Notes: generated by a model from the letters alone, not told the origin. Positions 24,366-32,869 are shown, numbered from the stretch's first letter. The stretch is 64,000 bases of DNA from Oceanospirillum sp048268485 (GCA_048268485.1 JBLWVL010000012.1:1-64000); one strand, 5' to 3'. Numbers and translations are program-made.

Positions 24366-25661
24366 ATGCCTTCGGAATCTACCCCATCTGATTCGATCCA
24401 GAACGCCCTAAACCAAGCAAATTTAAAAGCTGAAGGAGCCATCATTATTGGTGCTGGCCCGGCGGGGCTGATGGCGGCTCAGGTTCTGCTGGAACAGGGT
24501 ATTCCGGTTGACCTCTTTGAAGCGATGCCCACTGTTGCCCGCAAGTTTCTTTATGCCGGTAAAAGCGGTATGAATATCAGCCATGCGGAAGCCACAGAAC
24601 AGTTTCTGACCCGCTACAGCACAACGTCAGCCCAGCCAGCACACCCGCACCTGCTTGAGTCGGTTAGGCGCTTTGATAACACTCAGGTTAAATACTGGGT
24701 TGAGTCAATGGGAGTCGAAACCTTTATCGGCTCATCTGGCCGGGTTTTTCCAACGGGAATGAAAGCTGCACCTCTGCTTCGCAGCTGGCTGCAGAAACTA
24801 AAAAACCTCGGGTTAAAACTCCATACCCGCTGCTACTGGGAAGGCTGGCAGGGGGAGCAACTCATATTCACCACTCCCTCAGGTAAAGCCCAGGTCATGG
24901 GTAAAGCCTGCTTACTCTCTCTCGGAGGCGGCAGCTGGAAAAAGCTTGGCAGCGATGGCCTCTGGCAAAGGCAACTCTCTGATCAGGGGCTTGAGTTAGC
25001 CGAACTTCGCCCCAGTAACTGCGGTTTTCAGGTGAACTGGCCAGCAAGCTTTGCAGATGAATTTGCCGGTACCCCTCTGAAGGGCGTTACTCTCTCTGCA
25101 GTCACCCCCAATGGCAACAGCATCGTGAAAAGTGGTGACCTTATGGTCAGCAGGAAGGGGATTGAAGGCGGATTAGTCTATGGCGTCAGTGCCTGCCTGA
25201 GAGACCAGATCATTCAGAACGGCCAAGCAACACTATTTATCGACCTCCTCCCTGCACGCTCCCGGGATGAGATCGAAAAAGCGCTGCACAACAGGGGAAA
25301 GCGCTCCATCAGCCACTGCCTGAAACAGCTGAAACTGAGTCCCGCTAAACAGGCGCTACTCAGACATTTAACCGATAAACAAACCTTTCAGGATATCCCT
25401 CAATTGGCGGCAGCCATCAAGAACCTCCCTCTGGCACTAACAGAAACCCAGCCGTTAGACAGGGCGATCAGTACCGCAGGCGGTGTCAGGTTTTCTCAGC
25501 TGACCCCTCACCTGATGGCTACAGAAATACCGGGGTTATTTTTTGCCGGAGAGATGCTGGACTGGGAGGCCCCGACCGGTGGTTACCTGCTGACAGCATG
25601 TCTTGCCACAGGCTATCAGGCAGGCCAGGGAATGGTTGAGTTTATCCGGGGTAGCGTTTAG
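24366..25661 (+). CDS. TIGR03862/HI0933-type FAD-dependent flavoprotein
   Basis: A 431-aa NAD(P)/FAD-dependent oxidoreductase-like protein of the HI0933 family. It has the dinucleotide fold GAIIIGAGPAGLMAAQVLLEQG near residue 25, the family motif ARKFLYAGKSGMNISHAE and the C-terminal FAD segment IPGLFFAGEMLDWEAPTGGYLLTACLATG. The substrate of the family is unknown. It is monocistronic with a weak Shine-Dalgarno (CAGAGA). It converges on the M23 peptidase gene with a 36-base gap and no clear terminator between them. Confidence 0.87.
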   Translation: MPSESTPSDSIQNALNQANLKAEGAIIIGAGPAGLMAAQVLLEQGIPVDLFEAMPTVARKFLYAGKSGMNISHAEATEQFLTRYSTTSAQPAHPHLLESVRRFDNTQVKYWVESMGVETFIGSSGRVFPTGMKAAPLLRSWLQKLKNLGLKLHTRCYWEGWQGEQLIFTTPSGKAQVMGKACLLSLGGGSWKKLGSDGLWQRQLSDQGLELAELRPSNCGFQVNWPASFADEFAGTPLKGVTLSAVTPNGNSIVKSGDLMVSRKGIEGGLVYGVSACLRDQIIQNGQATLFIDLLPARSRDEIEKALHNRGKRSISHCLKQLKLSPAKQALLRHLTDKQTFQDIPQLAAAIKNLPLALTETQPLDRAISTAGGVRFSQLTPHLMATEIPGLFFAGEMLDWEAPTGGYLLTACLATGYQAGQGMVEFIRGSV

Positions 25662-25697
25662 TTCAGAAAACTCTGGCTTCCCTTAACGCCAAAACCA

Positions 25698-26570
25698 CTA
25701 TTTTTCCAGAAACAGCGCCGGATCCACACGCGCCCCATTGAGTGTCACAGTCCAGTGCAGGTGCGGGCCGGTTACACGGCCGGTTGCGCCCACCTCACCC
25801 AGCTTATCACCCGCCGAAACGGTATCACCGACTTTCAATGCCTCTGTCTCAGACAGATGGCAATAAAGCGTTGTCAGGCCTTGCCCATGATCAACAATCA
25901 CCGTCTTACCATTGAAATAATAGTCACCGATCGCCGCCACTTTACCATTAAGTGCTGACAGTACCGGAGTTCCCGTGGGCGCGGCGATATCCATGCCACT
26001 GTGGGGCTTGCGGGGTTTACCATTAAACACCCGTCGCAGACCAAAGGAGCTGCTAATCCTTCCTTCTGTTGGCTGTACAAGGACATCAGGCAAAGGGTGG
26101 ATGACAGGCTTAAAAGTATCCATCGCCCCCCGAATCTCAGGTGTTTCACGCCACACACGCTGCAGCTGCTCAGTGCTCAGATTGACATGTTTATTCTTCA
26201 CTGTCAGGCGCTGTTCCTGATATTTTTTATCCGTTACTTTAAAGTTCAACGGTTTGTCGCCATCCTTTGTTCGCCAAAACGCCTGATACTGGCCTGCTTT
26301 CAGAGAAAGCGGCAGGCCAACCCAGGCATACCAGGTATCACCTTGTTTTGCGGTAAAGACCCTTTTTTTCTGGAAAAAAACATGGGGCGGTGCATCACCT
26401 TTCTGAGACAGCTTAATAACCGCAACCCCGCCGGGAACCCGGGAGTCCTCCGGAATAAATCCGGCGTATACCCCACCAGCAAAAAGCAGGCTAAACACAA
26501 TGATCACAGCCGGAATTAGCAACCGATAACGGGAAGCGAAAAGATAAAACCCTGAAGATGATAAAGACAC
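25698..26570 (-). CDS. M23 (LytM/peptidoglycan DD-endopeptidase-like) metallopeptidase
   Basis: A 290-aa envelope protein with one N-terminal membrane segment (LLIPAVIIVFSLLFAGGVYAGF, about residues 17-38), a middle beta-rich region, and a C-terminal M23 domain. Zinc ligands are visible in HSGMDIAAPTGTPV and in the C-terminal HLHW motif; the preceding SSFGLRRVFNGKPRKPH is the usual family approach. It probably cleaves or regulates cleavage of peptidoglycan crosslinks in the periplasm. I place the start at GTG 26570 because GGGAG lies seven bases upstream; the open frame extends 33 codons further but with a cysteine-rich, unlikely N-terminus. Confidence 0.88.
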   Translation of the reverse strand: MSLSSSGFYLFASRYRLLIPAVIIVFSLLFAGGVYAGFIPEDSRVPGGVAVIKLSQKGDAPPHVFFQKKRVFTAKQGDTWYAWVGLPLSLKAGQYQAFWRTKDGDKPLNFKVTDKKYQEQRLTVKNKHVNLSTEQLQRVWRETPEIRGAMDTFKPVIHPLPDVLVQPTEGRISSSFGLRRVFNGKPRKPHSGMDIAAPTGTPVLSALNGKVAAIGDYYFNGKTVIVDHGQGLTTLYCHLSETEALKVGDTVSAGDKLGEVGATGRVTGPHLHWTVTLNGARVDPALFLEK

Positions 26571-26686
26571 AGAAAAACTCCCTGAAAGCGAAATATAAAC
26601 CTGAGCAAAACATGGGCCGGGACAAAGACCATAGCAACAACAGTTTGCCCTAGACAGAAAAGGTGTCAAGACAGTCGATACCGGTG

Positions 26687-27589
26687 TTATACAGGAACAC
26701 CGGCATCAGAAGCCTCCCGGCACAACTGCAGCCAACGACTGACGCCGGCACTTCGGTATTTCTGTTTATGCAGAATAAAGTAGAACAGGCGCCGGGTATC
26801 CCGATGTGGTATCGCCAATGGAACCAGAGCCCCACGATTGAAAGCATCCTGAAGCGTAACCCGGGAGAGGCAACCTAGCCCCATACCCGCTTCAACGGCC
26901 CGTTTAATCGCTTCGGTATGCTGAAGTTCCAGCAACACGTTAAGTTCCGGCAAAATACCACTCATTATCCGGTCAAAGGTCTGCCGTGTACCTGAGCCGG
27001 ATTCCCTCAGAATCCAACTGGCAGACTTAAGCGCCAAATCATCAAGCGGCTGGCTTGCTTTAACCAGCGGATGATCGGGAGAAGCAAATACCACCAATTC
27101 ATCCTCCCGCCAGGGGATGATCTCCAGCTCCGGGTGTTGAATCTCCCCCTCAACCAGCCCGACATCCAGCTCAAAATTGACAACCTTACGAGCGATTGCA
27201 GCAGTATTCTCAACTTCCAGCGTCACCTTGGCATCCGGCTGAGACGCCATATATTGCGCCATCAGGTTAACCGCCAGATAGTTACCGATACTCAGGGTAG
27301 CCCCGACCTTAAGATTCCCCGGCTGCTGATGCTGCTGCAGAGCAACTTCTAACTCCTGAGCCTGCGCCAGCAGAGATGCAGCCCGAGGCCGCAACAAACG
27401 CCCCAGTTCATTCAGCTGCAAACGCTTACCAACCCGGTCAAACAATTGAATATCAAACTGCTGCTCAAGCTCTTTCAGGGCACTACTGGCCGCAGATTGT
27501 GACATTGAAAGCTCCTGAGCAGCTTTGGTTATATTTTCAAAATGTGCTGCCGCCAGAAAGACCTCCAGCTGCCGTAAGCTATACCGCAC
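26687..27589 (-). CDS. finR: LysR-family regulator, FinR-like
   Basis: A 300-aa LysR-type regulator: N-terminal winged helix-turn-helix (LRQLEVFLAAAHFENITKAAQELSMSQSAASSALKELEQQFDIQLFDR) and a CysB/CbbR-like effector domain. It is divergent from a ferredoxin-NADP reductase, the arrangement of finR-fprA in Pseudomonas, where FinR activates fpr under superoxide stress. The symbol therefore rests on synteny plus family. The intergenic region contains a perfect 10-bp inverted repeat suited to LysR binding. Confidence 0.85.
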   Translation of the reverse strand: MRYSLRQLEVFLAAAHFENITKAAQELSMSQSAASSALKELEQQFDIQLFDRVGKRLQLNELGRLLRPRAASLLAQAQELEVALQQHQQPGNLKVGATLSIGNYLAVNLMAQYMASQPDAKVTLEVENTAAIARKVVNFELDVGLVEGEIQHPELEIIPWREDELVVFASPDHPLVKASQPLDDLALKSASWILRESGSGTRQTFDRIMSGILPELNVLLELQHTEAIKRAVEAGMGLGCLSRVTLQDAFNRGALVPLAIPHRDTRRLFYFILHKQKYRSAGVSRWLQLCREASDAGVPV

Positions 27590-27649
27590 CCTGTTCTCCT
27601 TTTTCGGAATATTAAATCAATATAAACCCTACTCCGCTTTATTATTGAT

Positions 27650-27674
27650 AAAATTGATTATTAAAATCAATTTT
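27650..27674. promoter_or_regulatory. FinR operator candidate between finR and fpr
   Basis: AAAATTGATT (27650-27659) and AATCAATTTT (27665-27674) form a perfect 10-bp inverted repeat with a 5-base spacer. It includes the T-N11-A type core of LysR sites, and a further ATTGAT half-site lies directly upstream (27644-27649). It sits between the divergent starts. Confidence 0.65.
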
Positions 27675-27755
27675 AACCGTTTATCCGATAGATCATACCA
27701 GGAGTAGACTCGGCACAAATTGCCTGATGCATCCAAATCGATGCCGGAGAATCAA

Positions 27756-28529
27756 ATGTCTGCACTTATAAAAGAGGAAGTTCTCAGTGTCCATCACTGG
27801 GATAATAACCTGTTCAGCTTTAAGACCAGCCGTGCTTCAAGCCTACGCTTTAAAAATGGTCACTTCATCATGATAGGCCTTGAGGTTGAAGGTCGCCCTC
27901 TGATGCGAGCCTATAGTATCGCCAGTGCCAACTATGAGGACCACTTGGAATTTTTCAGTATCAAGGTACCCGATGGGCCTTTAACATCGCGCCTGCAAAG
28001 CATTCAGCCCGGCGACAAACTGGTTGTTAGCAGCAAGCCCACGGGCACACTGATCAACGACCACCTGTTGCCCGGTAAAAACCTTTATCTGATCAGTACA
28101 GGCACAGGGCTGGCCCCTTTCCTGAGTATCATCCGGGACCCTGAGATCTACGAACAGTACGACAAAGTTATTCTGACTCACGGTGTTCGCTACACTTCTG
28201 AACTGGCCTATCAGGATCTGATTACAAAAGAGCTGCCGGAGCATGAGTATTTTGGAGACCTGATACGTGAAAAGCTGGTTTACTATCCGACGGTGACACG
28301 TGAATCTTATAAAAATGAAGGGCGGCTCACCGACCTGATGCGCAGTGGAAAACTGTTTACCGACCTGAATCTGCCAGCTTTTGATCTGGACAAGGATCGC
28401 TTTATGATCTGCGGCGGGCCATCAATGCTTAAAGAGACTGTTGAAATTCTTCAGGAGCAGGGTTTTACCGAAGCTAAGAATAGCTCTGCAGGTCACTACG
28501 TGATTGAACGGGCCTTTGTTGAAAGCTGA
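27756..28529 (+). CDS. fpr: Ferredoxin-NADP(+) reductase
   Basis: A 257-aa FAD enzyme that exchanges electrons between NADPH and ferredoxin/flavodoxin, supporting Fe-S repair and oxidative-stress defence. It has the FAD motif RAYSIASANYEDHLEFFSIKV near residue 50 and the NADP-binding LISTGTGLAPFLSIIRD near residue 109. The C-terminal end SAGHYVIERAFVES is typical of the subclass I bacterial FNR of Azotobacter/Pseudomonas. The ATG at 27756 follows GGAGA at good spacing; a TTG twelve codons upstream is less likely. It is divergent from finR. Confidence 0.93.
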   Translation: MSALIKEEVLSVHHWDNNLFSFKTSRASSLRFKNGHFIMIGLEVEGRPLMRAYSIASANYEDHLEFFSIKVPDGPLTSRLQSIQPGDKLVVSSKPTGTLINDHLLPGKNLYLISTGTGLAPFLSIIRDPEIYEQYDKVILTHGVRYTSELAYQDLITKELPEHEYFGDLIREKLVYYPTVTRESYKNEGRLTDLMRSGKLFTDLNLPAFDLDKDRFMICGGPSMLKETVEILQEQGFTEAKNSSAGHYVIERAFVES

Positions 28530-28539
28530 CCTCAGCAAT

Positions 28540-28588
28540 TAAGCCCTGACTCCCATCAGGCGATACTGATAATGTCAGGGCTTATTGT
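28540..28588 (+). terminator. Probable terminator after fpr
   Basis: AAGCCCTGAC pairs perfectly with GTCAGGGCTT over a 23-nt loop and is followed by TATTGTAT. The T-tract is weak. Confidence 0.6.
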
Positions 28589-28602
28589 ATAATTTCAGAA
28601 AA

Positions 28603-28818
28603 TCAGGACCCCAGAATAACCTTCAATTGCTCCTGATTAAATTCAATTACATCACCAGAAACGATTTTTCTACGTTTACGGTTTTCTACCTCATTGTTAA
28701 CCAATACGAGGCCATCCTCGATCACCTGCTTGGCTTCACCACCGCTGCCGACTAAACTTTCAAACTTCAGAATCTTAAACAACTCAACCGGTTCCCGGTT
28801 AATAATGACATCTCTCAT
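28603..28818 (-). CDS. Small S4-domain RNA-binding protein (YbcJ-type)
   Basis: A 71-aa protein consisting of a single S4 RNA-binding fold: FELFKILKF-type first helix, then GGEAKQVIEDGLVLVNNEVENRKRRKI, the diagnostic S4 motif. Relatives such as E. coli YbcJ bind RNA with unknown targets. The start at 28818 has a strong Shine-Dalgarno (GAGGTAACG) and gives the family length; the open frame extends 55 codons upstream without support. It is divergent from the DUF4240 gene. Confidence 0.85.
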   Translation of the reverse strand: MRDVIINREPVELFKILKFESLVGSGGEAKQVIEDGLVLVNNEVENRKRRKIVSGDVIEFNQEQLKVILGS

Positions 28819-28971
28819 CGTTACCTCAACTAGAGTGCAAAAGGGCCGATCAGAACCCTGGATGTAAGCTCCCCGTTTTGTTAGGAATACTCTTTTCTTG
28901 ACCCTGATCGATTTATTACCTTGCCATAAAGTTATAATGAGCTGAAATGAAATATCATGAGACATGGCACG

Positions 28972-29517
28972 ATGACAGAACAAGATTTCTGGGACATTAT
29001 CAATAACTCCCTGCTGCTCAACGCTCCGGGGTCTGAAGGTCAGTACCTGAGCATTGCTCAGTCACTGGCAACACTACTTCCTGAACAACTGATTGAGTTT
29101 GAAAACCACCTGGCGCACCAGAAAAATCGTGCATTCAGCTTTCCGGTACTGATGGCTAATTTTGTTCTTCAGAGCTACATTAATGATGATATTTTTGAAG
29201 ATTTTCGCCTTTGGCTGATATCGTTCGGGCAGGACAAATTTGAAGCAATTTTGGGGCATGCTGATCAACTGGCAGAGTTCAGCAACGTTGAAGACCCAAT
29301 TGAAGATATCACCGGAGAAGGGCTGGTTTTTGCTGCCCAGGAGGCTTATGAAGCCGCAACCGGAAAAGATGACTTTCTGAAGCGAGTCAAACCATTACCC
29401 GACCCCGATATTAACTATCCCTGGCCAGATAACCTGGAACAACTGGAAGCGATGCTACCAAACTTATTTAATAAGTATTGGGATAAAAACCGCACTTACG
29501 AATTAGGATCGGAATAA
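28972..29517 (+). CDS. DUF4240 domain protein
   Basis: A 181-aa acidic cytosolic protein. The N-terminus TEQDFWDIINNS and the segment DDIFEDFRLWLISFGQDKFEAIL followed by EDITGEGLVFAAQEAYEAATG are the pattern of the uncharacterised DUF4240 family. An alternative ATG lies five codons upstream (28957); neither has a clear Shine-Dalgarno, and 28972 matches the family start. It is divergent from the S4 gene and converges with the orphan antitoxin gene. Function unknown. Confidence 0.8.
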   Translation: MTEQDFWDIINNSLLLNAPGSEGQYLSIAQSLATLLPEQLIEFENHLAHQKNRAFSFPVLMANFVLQSYINDDIFEDFRLWLISFGQDKFEAILGHADQLAEFSNVEDPIEDITGEGLVFAAQEAYEAATGKDDFLKRVKPLPDPDINYPWPDNLEQLEAMLPNLFNKYWDKNRTYELGSE

Positions 29518-29583
29518 CTCTGAGCACAAGACACTTTCAGGGCAGGCAATCAACCTGAAGGAAAGGAATGCCAGAGTCGCCAT

Positions 29584-29835
29584 CTATAGCTGGTCAGCCC
29601 TCTCTGCAACAGTTTTCAGCGTATCCTGCGACTCTGGTCCGGATCGAATTGATTCGGCCATCGCAGACATAGAAACGACCTGTAAAATATCATTTATAGA
29701 GTTCCAGTCTTCCTCGGAAATCATCACCGCCCGACCTGACTCACCTTCAATAACAATAGTAGCTTGCTCTTGTACTGCCTGATCGATCCACTGGTCAGGC
29801 CGCCGGGCAAATTCTTTACTGGTTAGTTTCATCAT
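29584..29835 (-). CDS. Orphan YefM/Phd-type antitoxin
   Basis: An 83-aa protein with the Phd/YefM N-terminal DNA-binding pattern (LTSKEFARRPDQWIDQAVQEQATIVIEGESGRAVMISEEDWNSINDIL) and a toxin-wrapping C-terminal tail. In YefM-YoeB or Phd-Doc modules, the toxin gene follows within a few bases. Here only 66 bases separate its stop from the end of the convergent DUF4240 gene, and no toxin frame is present on either side. It may be a degraded module, a solitary regulator, or neutralise a toxin encoded elsewhere. Start: tandem ATGs; the first is used. Confidence 0.82.
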   Translation of the reverse strand: MMKLTSKEFARRPDQWIDQAVQEQATIVIEGESGRAVMISEEDWNSINDILQVVSMSAMAESIRSGPESQDTLKTVAERADQL

Positions 29836-29917
29836 TCGTCAGCTCCGCTCTTCCGCAACAGGCCTAACCGCCACAGGGACAGTACTAATCACAAGTTAAC
29901 AGGAACAATTACCATCA

Positions 29918-29945
29918 CCTAGCACAAACACTAGGGTAAACCCTA
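29918..29945. promoter_or_regulatory. Tandem dyads upstream of the antitoxin gene
   Basis: CCTAG-N8-CTAGG (29918-29935) overlaps TAGGGT-AA-ACCCTA (29932-29945). The position, 80-110 bases upstream of the antitoxin start, suits autoregulation by a Phd/YefM-type protein, but this is inference. Confidence 0.35.
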
Positions 29946-29996
29946 ATATTAAGTTTAGGTAAAAGATCTTACTTTTTCACCCTTAATTCACAAAAT

Positions 29997-30012
29997 TATG
30001 ACTTTGATCACA
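29997..30012. promoter_or_regulatory. CRP-like site in the 29.8-30.3 kb intergenic region
   Basis: TATGA-CTTTGA-TCACA fits TGTGA-N6-TCACA with one mismatch. The 450-base gap between the antitoxin and the next gene otherwise shows no gene or clear promoter. Confidence 0.35.
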
Positions 30013-30285
30013 ACTGTATAGCACTATAAGTGCATTTTGTAAGAATCTCCTGCTTCGCCTCCTGGTGCAATTGCGTTACATGGTAGTGCATCATAAAAAT
30101 ACCTCTGAGCATGCTGTACAGAGCTTGATGCAAATCACTCCAGAACAGATAACTCACTGACTCATGGGATTTTTCTTTAAAACCTCTCGTTTTTATCTAT
30201 GATTAAAGCCTATAATCTTTTGGCCCCTAACCCGTCTTACGGAAAAGAAACTATAAAACATCAGTAAAAGATGCAGGATCAGTCT

Positions 30286-30813
30286 ATGAGTCGACAATAT
30301 ATGACACTAGGGTACTACCAAGGCTTTAATAAGATGTTTCGCCCTACTTACGACATTCTCGACTGTGAAGGAAATCCTGTCTATGCCGATACCAAAGCGA
30401 TTAAAAAGCTGGTTGAAGATAAAATTATTTCAGATCCCACAGACCGGGATGGATTGGAGAAGCATCTGATTCAGGAAGGGGTTCTGCATGCAAATGGACA
30501 CCTGCTGGATGGTATTGCACTGGATCGAGCTAAACATGAACCTCTTTCTGTGGACATCCCTCCAATGGAAGATGAGAAGCGCTTTGTACTGGCCTGGAGT
30601 ACGTTAAATAAAATCCCGGTCCGTCGTGGTAAGTCTACGCGAGGGGTTAAGCTCCCTATAGGGCAGTTCCCTGAAGGAACACCTATAATGGATATTCGTC
30701 GTCAATTAATACCTGTTTTTCCGGAATTTGATATAGAGCTTGCTATTGAAGAAGGCGTTAACCTGATGCTGATTAAACGGCGTGAAGCTCTGCTTCAGAA
30801 TTCGGCTGTCTAG
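30286..30813 (+). CDS. Conserved hypothetical protein, family not recognised
   Basis: A 175-aa soluble protein with no signal peptide or membrane segment. It starts SRQYMTLGYYQGFNKMFRPTYDILDCEGNPVYAD and has a lysine-rich middle (RGKSTRGVKLPIGQF) followed by MDIRRQLIPVFPEFDIELAIEEGVNLMLIKRRE. I do not recognise the fold. The ATG at 30286 is preferred over one five codons upstream because AGGATC lies seven bases before it. It is monocistronic, and converges on the next unknown gene with a shared hairpin between them. Codon use resembles the neighbours, so it looks native. Confidence 0.7.
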   Translation: MSRQYMTLGYYQGFNKMFRPTYDILDCEGNPVYADTKAIKKLVEDKIISDPTDRDGLEKHLIQEGVLHANGHLLDGIALDRAKHEPLSVDIPPMEDEKRFVLAWSTLNKIPVRRGKSTRGVKLPIGQFPEGTPIMDIRRQLIPVFPEFDIELAIEEGVNLMLIKRREALLQNSAV

Positions 30814-30833
30814 CCTTTTCAGGTCAAATACGA

Positions 30834-30857
30834 ATCGCCTGATACCTGTCAGGCGAT
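30834..30857. terminator. Hairpin between two convergent unknown genes
   Basis: ATCGCCTGA (30834-30842) pairs perfectly with TCAGGCGAT (30849-30857) over a 6-nt loop. It overlaps the stop codon of the minus-strand gene. There is no T-tract on either side, so it may be a transcript end stabiliser rather than an intrinsic terminator. Confidence 0.45.
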
Positions 30858-31205
30858 ACTCTGCAGCAACTCCTGCTTCTGCCGGTGCCATGATGAACGG
30901 GCAGCGATACCACTACGATCAGACTGCACACGCCTCAATTCGGCCAAAAGAGACTGACAGGATGTTTTCAGCACTTCAGCACGCTCCAAACGAGCACAAG
31001 TGATAAAGTGCTCCAGTGTATTGATAAGAAATATTTCCGGATGACTTAACTCACTCTGCACGATCAGAGCTTTCAGTGTATCCTGCAGGCGCTTCGCTTC
31101 ATGCAACAAGTGGGCACGCAGAGATAGAGTCATCGCCTGTGTATCGGATGCTGCCAGCTCACTGGAAAAACGATCAAACACCTGATTAATATAGTTCTGA
31201 GTCAT
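30849..31205 (-). CDS. Small helical hypothetical protein
   Basis: A 118-aa, probably all-helical soluble protein (TQNYINQVFDRFSSELAASDTQ...LRAHLLHEAKRLQDTLKAL), with no recognised domain. The ATG at 31205 follows AAGGTGAT and gives a compact helical product; the frame stays open 32 codons further upstream with less likely sequence. Its stop codon is within the hairpin shared with the convergent gene. It lies downstream of, but about 210 bases away from, nothing on the same strand except the unrelated MTIP gene ending before it. Function unknown. Confidence 0.62.
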   Translation of the reverse strand: MTQNYINQVFDRFSSELAASDTQAMTLSLRAHLLHEAKRLQDTLKALIVQSELSHPEIFLINTLEHFITCARLERAEVLKTSCQSLLAELRRVQSDRSGIAARSSWHRQKQELLQSIA

Positions 31206-31412
31206 AAGATCACCTTTTTGCTCACGCAGGTCCCAACCCGCCATTGAGTACAGACTGCCTTTTCGGAATGCTAAGGCAAGACTAGGATGCTCAGGTGACA
31301 TTTACATGACGAACAATCAGCAGTTTAGTGAAAAACGAACCGGCACTGAACCGGCTCATTCTCTTTGAAACCGTCGTTTCAGAAAGCTCTGACTACTTGA
31401 TCCCGAAATATT

Positions 31413-32153
31413 TTAATTGCTGTAAGCGCGAATACCAGCATTAAGCAGGCCCAGCACCTTGTCCATCCCCTGATGCAACGCCGCTTCTATCTCAGACATA
31501 GTAATCACTTCATCGGTCAGGCCTGCAGCCATATTCACCACCAGGGCGATACAGGCGTACGGTAGCCCAGCCTCCCGAGCCAAAGCGGCTTCGGGCATGC
31601 CTGTCATACCGACAATATCGCAGCCATCCCGCATCATTCTCTGAATCTCTCCGGCACTTTCCAGGCGCGGCCCTTGTGTTGCTCCGTAAACCCCCTGAGG
31701 CATCACCTTCAGCTGCAGTTTTTCAGCCTGTGCCAACAATAACTGTCTCAAAGGCTCATCGTAGGGCCAGCTAAAATCGATATGCACAACCTCATCCAGG
31801 TCATCCGCAAAAAAGGTATGCTCACGGCCCCAAGTATAATCCACTATCTGATCGGGAATCATAAGACCTGCGGGTTGGCACTCAGGGTGAATACCGCCAA
31901 CCGCATTGACAGCAACAACAGCGCTGGCACCAGCATCTTTCAGAGCCTGAATATTCGCACGATAATTCACCTTATGGGGAGGGATGCGATGAGGATGACC
32001 GTGACGCGCCAAAAAAAGCACCGACTTGCCGCCAACGGAGCCTGTTACAATCTCAGCCGAAGGCTCACCCCATTGTGTCGATACCACCTTACGGGAAACA
32101 ACATCCAAGCCTTCCATTTGAGTCAGGCCGGTACCACCTATAATTGCCAACAT
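31413..32153 (-). CDS. S-methyl-5'-thioinosine phosphorylase (MTAP family)
   Basis: A 246-aa purine nucleoside phosphorylase of the MTAP family. It shows LAIIGGTGLTQMEG (phosphate loop), FLARHGHPHRIPPHKVNYRANIQAL and the substrate loop MTGMPEAALAREAGLPYACIALVVNMAAGL. The protein corresponds in family, length and location to P. aeruginosa PA3004, shown to act on methylthioinosine; E. coli-type Pfs is a different fold. It would recycle the methylthioadenosine made in polyamine synthesis. Annotation as 5'-methylthioadenosine phosphorylase is the alternative. It lies downstream of hpt, after a terminator. Confidence 0.88.
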   Translation of the reverse strand: MLAIIGGTGLTQMEGLDVVSRKVVSTQWGEPSAEIVTGSVGGKSVLFLARHGHPHRIPPHKVNYRANIQALKDAGASAVVAVNAVGGIHPECQPAGLMIPDQIVDYTWGREHTFFADDLDEVVHIDFSWPYDEPLRQLLLAQAEKLQLKVMPQGVYGATQGPRLESAGEIQRMMRDGCDIVGMTGMPEAALAREAGLPYACIALVVNMAAGLTDEVITMSEIEAALHQGMDKVLGLLNAGIRAYSN

Positions 32154-32239
32154 CAGTCTACCCTTGTTTATCAGGTGTTAATTCAGAAAACCAGATTTGA
32201 TTTAAACGACCAGGTTCTTGGTTTGGGCGCACAGCTATC

Positions 32240-32268
32240 AAAAAAGCCGCTGAAAACAGCGGCTTTTC
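32240..32268 (-). terminator. Terminator after hpt (minus strand)
   Basis: AAAGCCGCTG pairs with CAGCGGCTTT with a 4-nt loop; on the minus strand the stem is followed by TTTTTT. This separates hpt from the MTIP phosphorylase gene. Confidence 0.85.
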
Positions 32269-32305
32269 TGAACAACGCACACTACCAGGGTGTGAATTGA
32301 AAAAA

Positions 32306-32869
32306 TCACATACCTTTCGGTGCGTAGATACCCGGTGCATTACGCAGAAAACCCTGAAAGTCCATGCCGTAACCAAACAGGTAGCGATCTTCAACCTCAA
32401 GACCTGTGAAGCTTGCGGTCATCTCAGGGCGAGCCTTACGATCATGAAGCTTATCAACCAAAACGGCACTGTAAACCGCTTTTGCCCCTTGCTCCTGGCA
32501 ATAATCCAGAATAGCAGCGAGGGTATGTCCCTCGTCCAGAATATCGTCTACGATCAGGACCGTACGGCCCTCCATATTTACTTCAGGTGGAACGCGCCAG
32601 TAGAGTTCACCACCCGTTGTTTCACCGCGATAACGTGTTGCATGGATATAATCCACTTCCAAAGGAAACTCAAGCCGGGTTAGCAGATGGCCCGTTGTGA
32701 TAAGACCACCATTCATAACACAGTAAACCACTGGCAGCTTATCACCCAGTTGTTCAGTGATATCCTCAGCCATCTTATCAAGCGCACGATCAACCTGCTC
32801 TTTCGTGCACAGGCAATCCGCTTCGGTAAAGACTTTTTTGATACGTTCCAGGTTATTTTCTACTGGCAT
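32306..32869 (-). CDS. hpt: Hypoxanthine-guanine phosphoribosyltransferase
   Basis: A 187-aa type I phosphoribosyltransferase that salvages hypoxanthine and guanine with PRPP. The PRPP loop is VLIVDDILDEGHTLAAIL near residue 95, and VVYCVMNGGLITTGHLL is the pyrophosphate-binding loop region. It resembles the Pseudomonas hypoxanthine-guanine PRT subfamily. Its place next to MTIP phosphorylase makes sense: the phosphorylase releases hypoxanthine, which this enzyme converts to IMP. It is downstream of nagZ (108 bases) on the same strand. Confidence 0.9.
   Translation of the reverse strand: MPVENNLERIKKVFTEADCLCTKEQVDRALDKMAEDITEQLGDKLPVVYCVMNGGLITTGHLLTRLEFPLEVDYIHATRYRGETTGGELYWRVPPEVNMEGRTVLIVDDILDEGHTLAAILDYCQEQGAKAVYSAVLVDKLHDRKARPEMTASFTGLEVEDRYLFGYGMDFQGFLRNAPGIYAPKGM

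Noticed and set aside
30100..30125. LexA box at GCTGTACAGAGC
   Set aside because: CTGTACAG lacks the eight-base spacer between half-sites.
31360..31390. Terminator after the MTIP gene (TGAAACGACGGTTTCA)
   Set aside because: Very short stem with no T-tract on the minus strand; not convincing enough to annotate.
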